Shown piece by piece: positions 37,440 through 47,046 of a stretch of DNA of 64,000 nucleotides. Both the position numbers and the translations under genes were made by a program. The stretch is from NCBI RefSeq assembly GCF_014138625.1, contig NZ_JACJHY010000003.1, positions 248,001-312,000 on the forward strand. The letters are read 5' to 3'. The stretch comes from Aminobacter ciceronei. Lineage in GTDB: Bacteria > Pseudomonadota > Alphaproteobacteria > Rhizobiales > Rhizobiaceae. Under the pieces are notes generated by a model. That model saw only the letters and a list, made by a program, of their open reading frames with translations, had not been told where the DNA came from and searched no databases. Position 1 is the stretch's first letter; each line of letters opens with the position of its first letter.

Positions 37440-39566
37440 TCAGGCCTTGTTGCTCCCTGCTGCCGCTCCAGCTTCGGGCTGTCCGCGCGTGCGCAGCCAG
37501 TGAAGCCCTATGATCACGGCCGCAAGCGCGAAACCGATTTCGTCCGTCATCGGCAGGGCGGCGACCAAGGTGAAGGCCGCTGCGGTCGCCAGCAGGCGTT
37601 CCCATGCGACCATGCGCCTGCGCAGGAAGCCGACGACTGCGGCGCCCCAGAGGGCGATGGCCAACCCGGTCTTGAAGACGATGTAGGCGACTGCCGGCCA
37701 GTAACCGATGGCGGCTGCCATCGGCCCGCCTTCCTGAAGCATGAGCGAGGGAGTGTAGACCGCCATGAACGGAATGACGAAGCCTGCTGCTGCGACCTTG
37801 ATGGCCTCGAACGAGATCTTCAGTCCGCTCTCGCGCGCGATTGGCGCCGCAGCAAAACAGGCAAGCGCCACCGGTGGCGTCAAGTCGGCCAGGATACCGA
37901 AGTAGAACACGAACATGTGGCTGACCAGAAGCGGCACGCCCAGTTCGAGCAGGGCTGGCCCGGCGATTGACGAGGTGATGATGTAGTTCGGGATGGTTGG
38001 AATGCCCATGCCAAGCACGATGCAGGTCACCATCGTCAGGACCAGCGACAGGAACAGGCTCGATTCGCCCACCGAAACGATGAACGCGCCGAAGGTTGTC
38101 GCGACTCCGGTCAGCGTCATCGTGCCGATGATGACGCCGACGACGGCGCAGGCGACGCCCACCGGCAGCGCCGTCCTGGCGCCTTCCGCAAGGGCGTCGC
38201 GGCACGAGATCAGCGTGTCGCGGCCGCCGCTGACGAAGGCGTTGACGGCGATCAGGGCCGCTGCCGCAACAAGGATCGCGCCGATGCCGATGCGAAAGAA
38301 GCTCGCTGCCACCAGGCCAAGCCCGATCCAGAAGACCATCCGGATGACCATTGAAGGCAGCCGCAGCGCCACCGAACCGCCGAGGATCAGCAGAACCGTC
38401 ATCGCCAGGCCGATGGTTCCGGCATACAGCGGCGTATACCCGGAAAACAGCAGGTAGATCAGCACCGCCAGCGGCAGGATAAGGAACCAGCCTTCGCGCA
38501 GCGCGCGGATCGGCGAGGGCAGGTCCGCCCGCGGCAGCCCGTGCAGCCCGTGCTTGCCCGCTTCGAGATGCACCATCCAGAATGCTGAGGCAAAATACAG
38601 CAGGGCCGGAATGAGCGCTGCCTTCACCACCTCGTAGTACTCCACGCCCAGCGTCTCGGCCATGATGAAAGCCACCGCGCCCATCACCGGCGGCATGATC
38701 TGCCCACCCATCGACGCGGTCGCCTCGACGCCGCCGGCAAAGGCAGGGCGGTAGCCGAACCGCTTCATCAGTGGGATCGTGAACTGCCCGGTGGTCACCA
38801 CATTGGCCACGCCAGAACCGGAAATCGTGCCCATCATGCCCGAAGCGATTACCGCTACCTTGGCGGCGCCACCGCGCGCGTGCCCGACGCAGCCCAGCGA
38901 GATGTCGGTGAACAGCTTGATCATGCCCGCGCGTTCGAGGAACGAGCCGAACAGGATGAACAGGAAGATGTAGGTCGCCGAGACGTAGATCGGAATACCG
39001 TAGATACCCTCGGTGCCGTAGGCCAGCTGGTCGATGACTTGCGAGAAGTCGTAGCCGCGATGGTTCAACGGCGACGGCAGGTACTGGCCGAACAACGCGT
39101 AAAGAAGGAAGCTTCCCGAAATGATCGGCAATGCCGGTCCCATCATCGCATAGGCGGCGAGGAATACGGTTGCCAGGGCGATCACGCCGAAGACCAGGTC
39201 GACCTGGTTCAGGTCGCCGGCCCTCAGGATCAACGGTTCATATTCGATGAACTGGTAGGTCGCCACCGCAACGCCGAGGAAGGCGAGCCCCCAGGCCAGC
39301 GCCTTGCCGGTCGCACCGGCGCCGCGCGCCGTCGCCACCAGTGGAAAGGCCAACAGCAGCAGGAAGGCGACATGGGTCGCCCGCAGGACCTGGCTCGGCA
39401 CGCTCAGCACATGGGCCGCCGTGGCGATCTGGAACAGCGAGAAGGCAACCGCCGTCCAAAACAGCAGCCGGCCTTCGGGTGTCTTGGCAAAGCCGCTGCC
39501 GGTCGGGTCATGGAAATCGGCTGCGGGCGGGGAGACGTCGGGTCGCGACATCGCTGGCTCCGGCAA
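37440..39566 (-). CDS. TRAP transporter fused permease (TAXI type, 4TM/12TM)
   Basis: This membrane protein of 708 aa (703 from the ATG at 39551) fuses the small and large TRAP subunits. The N-terminal 4-helix part spans about residues 25-165, and the large part begins around ISGSFLLYALFGQYLP with signature segments GSGVANVVTTGQFTIPLMKRFGY, GGVEATASMGGQIMPPVMGAVAFIMAE and IPTIPNYIITSSIAGPAL. It imports an organic anion with Na+ coupling together with the TAXI binding protein gene upstream. The substrate is unknown. Confidence 0.94.
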   Translation of the reverse strand: MPEPAMSRPDVSPPAADFHDPTGSGFAKTPEGRLLFWTAVAFSLFQIATAAHVLSVPSQVLRATHVAFLLLLAFPLVATARGAGATGKALAWGLAFLGVAVATYQFIEYEPLILRAGDLNQVDLVFGVIALATVFLAAYAMMGPALPIISGSFLLYALFGQYLPSPLNHRGYDFSQVIDQLAYGTEGIYGIPIYVSATYIFLFILFGSFLERAGMIKLFTDISLGCVGHARGGAAKVAVIASGMMGTISGSGVANVVTTGQFTIPLMKRFGYRPAFAGGVEATASMGGQIMPPVMGAVAFIMAETLGVEYYEVVKAALIPALLYFASAFWMVHLEAGKHGLHGLPRADLPSPIRALREGWFLILPLAVLIYLLFSGYTPLYAGTIGLAMTVLLILGGSVALRLPSMVIRMVFWIGLGLVAASFFRIGIGAILVAAAALIAVNAFVSGGRDTLISCRDALAEGARTALPVGVACAVVGVIIGTMTLTGVATTFGAFIVSVGESSLFLSLVLTMVTCIVLGMGIPTIPNYIITSSIAGPALLELGVPLLVSHMFVFYFGILADLTPPVALACFAAAPIARESGLKISFEAIKVAAAGFVIPFMAVYTPSLMLQEGGPMAAAIGYWPAVAYIVFKTGLAIALWGAAVVGFLRRRMVAWERLLATAAAFTLVAALPMTDEIGFALAAVIIGLHWLRTRGQPEAGAAAGSNKA

Positions 39567-39584
39567 GGGCTATGTTGGAAGTTA

Positions 39585-39603
39585 GGGCGGCAAGGTGCCG
39601 CCC
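39585..39603 (-). promoter_or_regulatory. Hairpin between TAXI binding-protein and permease genes
   Basis: GGGCGGCA and TGCCGCCC pair with a 3-nt loop in the 67-bp gap. Such stems often stabilise the binding-protein mRNA, giving more binding protein than permease. Confidence 0.45.
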
Positions 39604-39633
39604 AGCTGGATCAGGCCTGTGCGTGGGCCGGGC

Positions 39634-40590
39634 CTACATCAGGCCCTTTTCCTTGTAATAGCGTTCCGCGCCCGGATGCAGCGGGATGGGCAGGCCCTTG
39701 GCGGCGCTATCGGCGGAGATCGCCTTCGCCGCGGCATGGGCTGCTGTCATCTGGTCGAGATTGTCGAACAACTGCTTGGTCATTTCATAAGCGAGGTCGT
39801 CCGACACGTCGGAATTCGTCACGAGGATGTTGGTGATCGCCAGCGTCGGCACGTCGGCCGACTGGCCTTCATATGTGCCCGCCGGAATCGTGGCTGCCTG
39901 GAATGGTGCGCCCAGCTTCTCGGCGACGTCGGCCGGCACCGCCACGACGGTGATCGGCAACGACACCGCAAGGTCTTTGATCGACGCGACGCCAAGTCCG
40001 GCAGACTGCAAGGTGGCGTCGAGCTGCCGGTTCTTGATCAACTCGACCGACTCGCCAAACGGCAGGTATTCGGTCTTGCCGAGGTCCTGGTAGCTCATGC
40101 CGAGCGCTCCGAAGATGGCGCGAGCATTGAGCTCTGTGCCCGACTTGGGGGCGCCGACGGAAAGGCTCTTGCCTTTCAGGTCGGTGAAGCTGCTGATTCC
40201 GGATTCCTTGGCGGCCACGATCTGCACATAGTTCGGATAGATGGCGGCGATCGCCCGCAGCTTGTCGAGCTTCTTGCTGAAGCCTGCCTCGGTGTCGCCT
40301 TCCCAGGCCGCCTTGACGGAATCGCCGAGTGCGAAGCCTATTTCGCCCTTGCCCTGCTGCAGAAGGTTCAAGTTCTCCACCGACGCCTTGGTTGCCTGCA
40401 CCTGAGTGCGCACGTCCTTGATGCTCTTGCCGTAGATTTCCGACAACGCGACACCGAGCGGATAATACACGCCCGAAGTGCCTCCGGTCAGCACGTTGAT
40501 GAACTGTTCCGCCTTGGCCGGAACTGCGGCCAGGGCGACACCGATGGCCACGGCGCCGGCAGCAAATAGCTTCGACTTCAGATGCAGCAT
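39634..40590 (-). CDS. TAXI family TRAP transporter solute-binding protein
   Basis: This 318-aa periplasmic binding protein has a signal peptide (LFAAGAVAIGVALAAVPAKA, cleavage near residue 27) and the TAXI-family start FINVLTGGTSGVYYPLGVALSEI. Later segments are KGEIGFALGDSVKAAWEG and SVGAPKSGTELNARAIFGALGM. First gene of the three-gene transporter operon (binding protein, permease, DUF1850). Confidence 0.94.
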   Translation of the reverse strand: MLHLKSKLFAAGAVAIGVALAAVPAKAEQFINVLTGGTSGVYYPLGVALSEIYGKSIKDVRTQVQATKASVENLNLLQQGKGEIGFALGDSVKAAWEGDTEAGFSKKLDKLRAIAAIYPNYVQIVAAKESGISSFTDLKGKSLSVGAPKSGTELNARAIFGALGMSYQDLGKTEYLPFGESVELIKNRQLDATLQSAGLGVASIKDLAVSLPITVVAVPADVAEKLGAPFQAATIPAGTYEGQSADVPTLAITNILVTNSDVSDDLAYEMTKQLFDNLDQMTAAHAAAKAISADSAAKGLPIPLHPGAERYYKEKGLM

Positions 40591-40707
40591 GTATCTCTCC
40601 TCCGATTGACGCGCCCGCGCTCTGGTCTGCGCCGACTTGCGGGCATGTTAGCGGGAGGAGGTCAAATGCCAAGCCTCAATTGTTCACAGCAAACCTACGC
40701 TTCGTCC

Positions 40708-41688
40708 TCAGCCGCCCAGCCCTTCGAACAGCACCGTCGACAGATACCGCTCCGCAAAGGACGGGATTACCACAACGATGTTCTTGCCGGCATTCTCCGG
40801 CCGCGAGCCGACGATCACTGCCGCCTGCAGCGCTGCACCCGAGGAGATGCCGACCGGCACGCCTTCGAGACGCGCGACGAGGCGGGCGTTTGCCACCGCA
40901 TCCTCGTTCGAAACCTTGATGATCTCGTCATAGACGGTCGTGTCGAGCACTTTGGGCGCGAAGCCGGCGCCGATGCCCTGAATCTTGTGCGGGCCGGGCT
41001 GGCCGCCCGACAGCACCGGCGAACCCTCGGGCTCGACTGCCACGACATGCAGCGAAGGCTTGCGGGCCTTGATCACCTGGCCGACGCCGGTGATCGTGCC
41101 GCCGGTGCCGATGCCGGCAACGAAGATGTCGATCGACCCCTGCGTGTCGTTCCAGATCTCCTCGGCCGTCGTCTGGCGATGGATCTCGGGATTGGCCGGG
41201 TTTTCGAACTGCTGCGGAATGATCGCGTTGGGAATTGTCTGCACCAGCTCCTCGGCCTTGGCAATTGCGCCCTTCATGCCCTTGGCGCCTTCGGTCAGCA
41301 CCAGTTCGGCACCGAGCAGCGCCAGCATCTTGCGGCGCTCGATCGACATCGTCTCCGGCATGGTCAGGATCAGCTTGTAGCCTTTGGCGGCGGCGGCAAA
41401 GGCAAGCGCGATGCCGGTATTGCCCGACGTCGGTTCGATCAGCGTGCTTTTGCCCGGCTCGATGCGGCCGGCGGCTTCCAGCGCCTCGACCATGGCGACG
41501 CCGATGCGGTCCTTGACCGACGCGATCGGGTTGAAGAACTCCAGCTTGGCGATCAGGTTCGCGACGACGCCCTTCTCCCTGGCGAACTTGTCGAGCCGTA
41601 CCAGCGGCGTGTCGCCGATGGTTTCGGTGATGGAGCCATAGACGCGTCCGCGACCTGGTACGCGCGTGGAGGTAACGGGCTTGTTCAT
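40708..41688 (-). CDS. cysK: Cysteine synthase A
   Basis: This 326-aa pyridoxal-phosphate enzyme makes cysteine from O-acetylserine and sulfide. The PLP lysine is in [13 protein letters not shown] near residue 55, the substrate loop is [12 protein letters not shown], the phosphate-binding loop is GTGGTITG and the C-terminal serine motif is [12 protein letters not shown]. The N-terminal [16 protein letters not shown] is standard. It is transcribed leftwards, with a 34-bp perfect palindrome 90 bp upstream of its start. A SulP sulfate-type transporter gene lies about 2.3 kb away. Confidence 0.96.
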   Translation of the reverse strand: MNKPVTSTRVPGRGRVYGSITETIGDTPLVRLDKFAREKGVVANLIAKLEFFNPIASVKDRIGVAMVEALEAAGRIEPGKSTLIEPTSGNTGIALAFAAAAKGYKLILTMPETMSIERRKMLALLGAELVLTEGAKGMKGAIAKAEELVQTIPNAIIPQQFENPANPEIHRQTTAEEIWNDTQGSIDIFVAGIGTGGTITGVGQVIKARKPSLHVVAVEPEGSPVLSGGQPGPHKIQGIGAGFAPKVLDTTVYDEIIKVSNEDAVANARLVARLEGVPVGISSGAALQAAVIVGSRPENAGKNIVVVIPSFAERYLSTVLFEGLGG

Positions 41689-41777
41689 CGATTTCGCTCC
41701 CTAGGATTGCCTGAGATGTGAACTGCGAAGATAGGGGGTCGCAGGGCAAATTCCGAGTGGGTGCCGTGCTGATTAGG

Positions 41778-41811
41778 CAAGGCCCACGGAAACATGTTTC
41801 CGTGGGCCTTG
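41778..41811. terminator. 34-bp perfect palindrome between lysE-like and cysK genes
   Basis: The 17-base arm CAAGGCCCACGGAAACA is followed directly by its exact complement. It lies 32 bp after the LysE-type gene stop and 90 bp before cysK, both on the minus strand. As RNA it makes a 14-15-bp stem, likely terminating the LysE transcript, although no T run follows. As DNA it could be an operator of cysK. Confidence 0.6.
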
Positions 41812-41842
41812 ATTTGTAGGAATGAAATTCCAGTCCGCCTGT

Positions 41843-42460
41843 CTACTGGCGGACCGCGATGGCAGCGGCGGCACCAACCATGAAACCGGCTGCGGTGCGG
41901 TTGAGCAGCTTGAGCGCGCGCGGCGTCTTGAGGAACCAGCGCGCCTGCGAAGCCAGCGCCAGGTAGGGCACCAGCACGATCAGCAGCACGACGATCGTGA
42001 CAGCGACGAGAATGCCGTAGTCGCCCAGCGTCAACGCATGCAGGTCGACGACCGTCGGCATGATCGCCATGTAGAAGATCATCGACTTGGGATTGCCCAA
42101 GGTCACCGTCAGCCCGGCGAGGAAGCTCGAGAACAGTCCGCCCTTGCCGTTCCTTGCCTCGACCGTCTCCGGCGTGATGCCGCTGGTCCAGAAATTCCAG
42201 GCGAGCCAGGCGAGATAGGCGACGCCGAGCCACTTGATCGCCAGGAACACCATGCCGAAGGACTGGGCGACAAAGGCAAGGCCAAGCGCTACGGCGGTGA
42301 GATAGGTGAGATCGCCGAGCACGATCCCGAGCGACATGGCCAACGACGAGCGGAAGCCCGAGCCGAGCGCGCGCGCCACCAGCGCCGTCACGCCCGGACC
42401 AGGAATGGCGGCAGCGATGGCGAGCGCACCGCTATAGGCAAGAAAACCTGTAAGGGTCAT
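41843..42460 (-). CDS. LysE/RhtB family amino-acid exporter
   Basis: This 205-aa membrane protein has about six helices. Family segments are ALAIAAAIPGPGVTALVARALGSGFRSSLAMSLGI at the start (the PGP motif), IKWLGVAYLAWLAWNFW and FLAGLTVTLGNPKSMIFYMAIMP (the GNPK motif). It should export amino acids or related metabolites. The start at 42460 is supported by the conserved N-terminus. Divergent from the Hsp70-like gene. Confidence 0.92.
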   Translation of the reverse strand: MTLTGFLAYSGALAIAAAIPGPGVTALVARALGSGFRSSLAMSLGIVLGDLTYLTAVALGLAFVAQSFGMVFLAIKWLGVAYLAWLAWNFWTSGITPETVEARNGKGGLFSSFLAGLTVTLGNPKSMIFYMAIMPTVVDLHALTLGDYGILVAVTIVVLLIVLVPYLALASQARWFLKTPRALKLLNRTAAGFMVGAAAAIAVRQ

Positions 42461-42690
42461 GGCGGAATCCAGGCAGGATTGAATGGTCGCGCTATCGCAC
42501 GAAAGCGGTATCCATGGAATGCCGCGGGGATTGGGCCAGCGTTCACATTTTTCAGGAATTTGCCCTGTACGCTCAGAAAATGCCCTGGAGAGATCGACAT
42601 TCGTCCCCCCGTCGTGTAGGCGCACGGTCCGATTGCGGCCCGGCAGACGCATGGGGTCGCCCGTTCATGCACAAAATTCAGGACTAGGTG

Positions 42691-43947
42691 ATGCGACCGG
42701 CTTTCGGCGGCATAGACTTCGGCACTTCCAATTCGACCGTCGGCGTTATCGAGAACGGCCGTCCGCGCCTCGTTGCGCTCGAGGGTGAAAACGTCACGCT
42801 GCCGTCGGCCATCTTCTTCAACTTCGAGGACAACCAGACGGCCCTTGGTCGCCGCGCCATCGGCGAATACACCGACGGCGCCGAAGGCCGCCTGATGCGC
42901 GCGCTGAAGAGCGTGCTCGGCTCCTCGCTGGTGCATGAGAAGACGCGCATCAAGGCGCGTTACATCGCCTTCACCGACATCGTCGGCATGTTCGTCGGCC
43001 ATCTCAAGGACCGCCTGGAGAACCACGTCGGCGAACCGGTCGAAAACGTCGTGCTCGGCCGTCCGGTGCAGTTCGTCGACGACAATCCCGAGGCCGACGC
43101 GGCTGCCCAGAGCGAGCTCGAAAAAGCCGCCCGCGCCCAGGGCTTCAAGCACATCGATTTCCAGTTCGAGCCGATCGCCGCCGCACTCGACTATGAGCGC
43201 ACGGTGACGCGCGAGGAACTGGCGCTGATCGTCGACATGGGCGGCGGCACCTCCGACTTCTCCATCGTCCGCGTCTCGCCCGAGCGCGCCACTTCCGGCG
43301 ACCGCAAGGCCGACATCCTGGCCAATCGCGGTGTCCATATCGGCGGTACTGATTTCGACCGCCTGCTGTCGATTGCCCACGTCATGCCCGAACTCGGCTA
43401 CCTCACGCCGACCAAGGACGGCAAACGCAACCTGCCGGCGGGCTATTTCATCGACCTCGCCACCTGGCAGCGCATCAACCTGCTCTACACGCCCAAGGCG
43501 ATGCTCGACTTGCGCGCAATCCGCTTCGAGGCCGAGCGTCCCGATCTTATCGACAGGATGATCGAGGTCGTCGATCAGCGTTTCGGTCACGCGCTGGCGA
43601 CCAAGGTCGAAAAGGCCAAGATCGAGCTGACCGATGCGACCGAAACCGCCATCGACGTCGCCCTGCCGGGCGCCAAGTTCACGGCGTCGCTGACCAGGCA
43701 AGGCTTGGAAGACACTATCCGCGGTGCCGTCGAGCGCGTTACCGCGACCGTCGCCGACACTCTTGCCGAAGCGCAGGTCGGCGCCAAGGACATCACCGCC
43801 GTGTTCCTGACCGGCGGCTCGACCGCCATCCCGCTGGCGCGCGAAAGCATCCTGGCGCTGGTGCCGGGCGCCCAGATCGTACAGGGTGACGCCTTCGGCT
43901 CCGTCGGTCTCGGCCTCGCCCTCGACGCCCAGCGCAAATTTGCTTAA
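42691..43947 (+). CDS. Hsp70-like protein (YegD-type)
   Basis: This 418-aa actin-fold ATPase lacks the peptide-binding domain of DnaK. Motifs: GGIDFGTSNSTVGVIE (phosphate 1) at the start, LALIVDMGGGTSDFSIVRV (phosphate 2) near residue 180 and AVFLTGGSTAIPLARESI (adenosine loop) near residue 370. It resembles E. coli YegD, whose role is unclear. A GTG at 42688 directly precedes the ATG at 42691; AGGA upstream fits the ATG best. It ends overlapping the SulP gene by 4 bp tail to tail. Confidence 0.9.
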   Translation: MRPAFGGIDFGTSNSTVGVIENGRPRLVALEGENVTLPSAIFFNFEDNQTALGRRAIGEYTDGAEGRLMRALKSVLGSSLVHEKTRIKARYIAFTDIVGMFVGHLKDRLENHVGEPVENVVLGRPVQFVDDNPEADAAAQSELEKAARAQGFKHIDFQFEPIAAALDYERTVTREELALIVDMGGGTSDFSIVRVSPERATSGDRKADILANRGVHIGGTDFDRLLSIAHVMPELGYLTPTKDGKRNLPAGYFIDLATWQRINLLYTPKAMLDLRAIRFEAERPDLIDRMIEVVDQRFGHALATKVEKAKIELTDATETAIDVALPGAKFTASLTRQGLEDTIRGAVERVTATVADTLAEAQVGAKDITAVFLTGGSTAIPLARESILALVPGAQIVQGDAFGSVGLGLALDAQRKFA

Positions 43948-45689
43948 CGCTCCAGGGTGCTGGTCTTCCCGGGCTTGAGCAGGTCGAGTGCGTCCCGCAC
44001 TGAGGCGGCGTAACTGACGGCGGGATGCTTGACGCCGTGGTTGATCAGCATCCGTCGCGTCTGCGGCGATGCTCCTGTGATGAAGAAGCGGACACCTGCC
44101 TGCCGTGCCTTGCGTGCGGCGCCTTCGAGCACGTTCGCTGCGGTGGAATCGAGAAACGGCACGCCCGAGCAGTCGAGAATGAAATTCTTGCGCTGGTCGG
44201 CGATGCGGTCGAGCACAGCCCCCACCGTCGAGGCCGCGCCAAAGAAGAACGCGCCCGAGATACGGTAGATGACGGTGTCGGCATCGCCCGCATCGCTCGC
44301 CTCATAGGCGTGGCGGCTGCCATTGGTGGCGTCGGCGACATCCTCCTGCACCAGTGGCTGATCGCTCTCCACCGCGATGCTTTTTGCCATGCGGTCGATG
44401 AACAGGATCGAACCGAGCGCGAAGCCGACGACGATGCCTTCGGTCAGGTCGCGGAACACCACCAGCAGGAATGTGACCATCAGCACCAGCGCGTCCCCCC
44501 ATGACGAGCGGATCAGTGTCGCGAAGGCCTGCTTTTCGATCATGTTCCAGGCCACGACCGCCAGCACACCGGCGAGAGCTGCGAGCGGGATGTAGGCGGC
44601 AAGCGGTGCGGCTACCAGCATGAAGGCGAGCAAGAACAGCGAATGCAGAATGCCTGATACCGGGCCGTGCGCGCCCGCCCGCACATTGGTTGCCGTTCGG
44701 GCAATCGTACCGGTCACGCAGATGCCTCCAAACAGCGCGGCACCGATATTGGCAAAGCCTTGTGCCACCAGTTCGCAGTTCGAGCGATGCCGCCTGCCGG
44801 TCATGCCGTCGGCAACGACGGCGGACAGCAGTGACTCGATCGCGCCGAGCAGCGCGAAGGCAAGCGCGTCCGGCAGTACCGCAATCGCCTTGTCCACACC
44901 GAAGCTGGGCAGGGCAGGCCAGGGCAGGCCGCGCGGAATGCCACCGAAACGCGTGCCGATGGTTTCTACCGGCAGGTCCAGCAGGGCAACGGCCATGGAA
45001 GCGACGCCGACCGCGATCAGCATGCCCGGCCAGCCGGGGCGCCAGCGTTTGAGCATCAGGATGGTGCCAATGGTCAGCACCGTAATCGCCAGGGCCGCGA
45101 TGTTGAGCGTGCCCATCGCATCAACCAGTGCCATCAACTTCGGCACAAGCGGACCCGGTTCCTTGCCGCTGAGCGTCAGTCCGAACATCTCGCTGATCTG
45201 GCTGGCGAAGATGATCACGGCGATGCCTGCGGTGAAACCCACCGTCACCGGATAGGGAATGAACTTGATGTAGGTTCCGAGCCGGAGATAGCCGATCGCC
45301 GCCAGGAACACCCCAGCCATGACAGTGGCGAGGATCAGCCCGTCCACGCCTTCGCGCGCCACCGTTGCCGCCACCAGAACGATGAAGGCGCCTGCCGGAC
45401 CACCGATCTGGAAGCGGCTGCCGCCGAGAGCCGAGACTATGAAGCCGCCGACGATTGCCGTGAACAGCCCTTTGTCAGGCGACACACCCGATGCGATGGC
45501 GATTGCCATCGATAATGGCAGAGCCACGATTGCCACCGTCAGCCCCGAAATCGCGTCGGCCTTGAACTGCAGCGCGCCATAGCCCTCGCGGAAAACAGTC
45601 ACCAGCTTGGGCGTGAACAGTTCCGCGAAAGTCGGTTGCCCGTGCTTCCCTGATCCGTATCGCCTTGGATTGCCGCCTGCATTCATCAT
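43944..45689 (-). CDS. SulP family anion transporter with STAS domain
   Basis: This protein of about 581 aa has some 12-14 membrane helices (about residues 30-430) and a C-terminal STAS domain (about 455-575, FILDCSGVPFLDSTAANVLEGAARKA). The transport domain shows ALPLSMAIAIASGVSPDKGLFTAIVGGFIVSALGGS and GGPAGAFIVLVAATV. SulP proteins move sulfate, bicarbonate or other anions; the substrate here is not certain. Start choice lies between adjacent ATGs at 45689/45686 and a GTG at 45698. Confidence 0.93.
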   Translation of the reverse strand: MMNAGGNPRRYGSGKHGQPTFAELFTPKLVTVFREGYGALQFKADAISGLTVAIVALPLSMAIAIASGVSPDKGLFTAIVGGFIVSALGGSRFQIGGPAGAFIVLVAATVAREGVDGLILATVMAGVFLAAIGYLRLGTYIKFIPYPVTVGFTAGIAVIIFASQISEMFGLTLSGKEPGPLVPKLMALVDAMGTLNIAALAITVLTIGTILMLKRWRPGWPGMLIAVGVASMAVALLDLPVETIGTRFGGIPRGLPWPALPSFGVDKAIAVLPDALAFALLGAIESLLSAVVADGMTGRRHRSNCELVAQGFANIGAALFGGICVTGTIARTATNVRAGAHGPVSGILHSLFLLAFMLVAAPLAAYIPLAALAGVLAVVAWNMIEKQAFATLIRSSWGDALVLMVTFLLVVFRDLTEGIVVGFALGSILFIDRMAKSIAVESDQPLVQEDVADATNGSRHAYEASDAGDADTVIYRISGAFFFGAASTVGAVLDRIADQRKNFILDCSGVPFLDSTAANVLEGAARKARQAGVRFFITGASPQTRRMLINHGVKHPAVSYAASVRDALDLLKPGKTSTLER

Positions 45690-45774
45690 CCGCACCACTG
45701 GAAACGCGGCGGCTTCGTCGGCAAGACTGTCGGCGGTCGCCGTCGCGACTACATCATGCGGATAGCCGGAAGCT

Positions 45775-46017
45775 TCACGCCTTCTTCTTCAGGCGCACGC
45801 CCCGACCGCCGGTCTCGCTCTCGCCGATCAGTTCCACCCCGGCATCTTCGATCGCCTGGATGACCTTGGTCAGCGTATCGACCACGCCACGCACCACGCC
45901 CTCGCTTGCTTCCATGCGCTGGATCGTCGGCACCGAGACACCGGCCATTTCGGCGAGCGTCTTCTGGTCGATGCCTGCCAGCGCTCTTGCGGCGCGCATC
46001 TGTGCGGCTGTGATCAC
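45775..46017 (-). CDS. XRE-family helix-turn-helix regulator
   Basis: This 80-aa Cro/C1-type regulator has the HTH in ITAAQMRAARALAGIDQKTLAEMAGVSVPTIQRMEASEG and a short C-terminal tail ending in RLKKKA. Small regulators of this type are usually autoregulated. The palindrome GAATGTATCATACATTC 29 bp upstream contains a TATGAT -10-like element on the coding strand. The operator covers the promoter. Confidence 0.88.
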   Translation of the reverse strand: MITAAQMRAARALAGIDQKTLAEMAGVSVPTIQRMEASEGVVRGVVDTLTKVIQAIEDAGVELIGESETGGRGVRLKKKA

Positions 46018-46046
46018 TGAGGTGGTCCCGTCTCGATCCGCATCAC

Positions 46047-46063
46047 GAATGTATCATACATTC
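46047..46063. promoter_or_regulatory. 17-bp palindrome, probable XRE operator over -10 box
   Basis: GAATGTAT-C-ATACATTC; on the minus strand TATGAT lies inside it. A second dyad, ATGATG-TTTCAAG-CATCAT, lies at 46067-46085. Confidence 0.6.
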
Positions 46064-46106
46064 ATGATGATGTTTCAAGCATCATTATTGATGCCTGAGC
46101 CCCATA

Positions 46107-46793
46107 TCATTCATCGGCCTCGGCCGGCCGCATGAAGCGGCGGCTGATCAGCCAGCACAAAGTCGCCCAGGCAAAGCCCGCGCACCAGCCCGCTAGCACG
46201 TCCGAAGGCCAGTGCACGCCGAGATAGACGCGGCTGATGCCGACCATGAGCGTGGTCAGGATGCCGATGGCAAAGACGAAGACCGTCGCCGCCCGCCCGG
46301 GCAGGAAGCGTGCCAGCAGCGCCCCCAGCGTCAGATAGGTGACCGCCGATAGCATGGCGTGGCCGCTTGGAAAGCTCATCGTGTGCACCTGCGCCAGATG
46401 CGGCACGAGGTCGGGCCTGGGGCGGTCGATGCCGAGCTTGAGCAGGCTCGACAGCACCTGGCCGCCGGCGACCGAGACGAATACGAACAGCGCCGGTCCC
46501 CAGCGCCTGGACATGCCGAGATAGATGATGCTGATCGCGGTGATGTAGATCAGCACCGAGGCGCTGCCCAGCGCTGTGATATCGCGCATCGCCTCTTCCA
46601 CCCAGGAGGGGCCGATCGGATCGGCGGTGTTGCCGGCCGCGCGGAAGAACAGCAGGATGTCGGTATCGAAGGCGTGCGGTGCGGCGTCGCGGGCGATCTC
46701 CGACAACTCGACGAAGCCCCACAGGCCGCCGGCAATGATGATGCCCGCCGCCAAAAGCGAAAACTCGATCCTGTTCCACAATCTCTGCTGCAT
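46107..46793 (-). CDS. PAP2-family membrane phosphatase
   Basis: This 228-aa membrane phosphatase has the three PAP2 motifs KLGIDRPRPD, PSGHAMLS and SRVYLGVHWPSDVLAGW, and about six helices. It would dephosphorylate a lipid phosphate such as undecaprenyl pyrophosphate or phosphatidate at the periplasmic face. The ATG at 46793 is the likely start; the frame is open further up but is not conserved-looking. It is divergent from phoX, so it could share phosphate control. Confidence 0.9.
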   Translation of the reverse strand: MQQRLWNRIEFSLLAAGIIIAGGLWGFVELSEIARDAAPHAFDTDILLFFRAAGNTADPIGPSWVEEAMRDITALGSASVLIYITAISIIYLGMSRRWGPALFVFVSVAGGQVLSSLLKLGIDRPRPDLVPHLAQVHTMSFPSGHAMLSAVTYLTLGALLARFLPGRAATVFVFAIGILTTLMVGISRVYLGVHWPSDVLAGWCAGFAWATLCWLISRRFMRPAEADE

Positions 46794-46967
46794 CGTCCTG
46801 CCGTGTCTCGGGGCTGTTCTGCCCTTGGGATGGCCGCTTCCCGACCCATTCGCAACAGGTGGGGATGGCTTTCCCAAAGAAAAGGCATGCAATGCAAAAG
46901 GTCGCAGCAAACCAACTCGCGTGAGCACTCAGGTCACGTTTTTGGGTGCTGTGGATTTTCGGCCAAT

Positions 46968-46985
46968 CTGTCATGCTGTTGTTAT
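46968..46985 (+). promoter_or_regulatory. Pho box upstream of phoX
   Basis: CTGTCAT-GCTG-TTGTTAT: two 7-mers with a 4-bp spacer, the first identical to the rhizobial PhoB half-site and the second matching 5 of 7. It lies 61 bp before the phoX-type ATG. Confidence 0.7.
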
Positions 46986-47046
46986 GCACGGCAACTAGCG
47001 GTCTCGGCGAACCCCAAGCCGAACACCCCAGCCAGAGGTCGACGCC

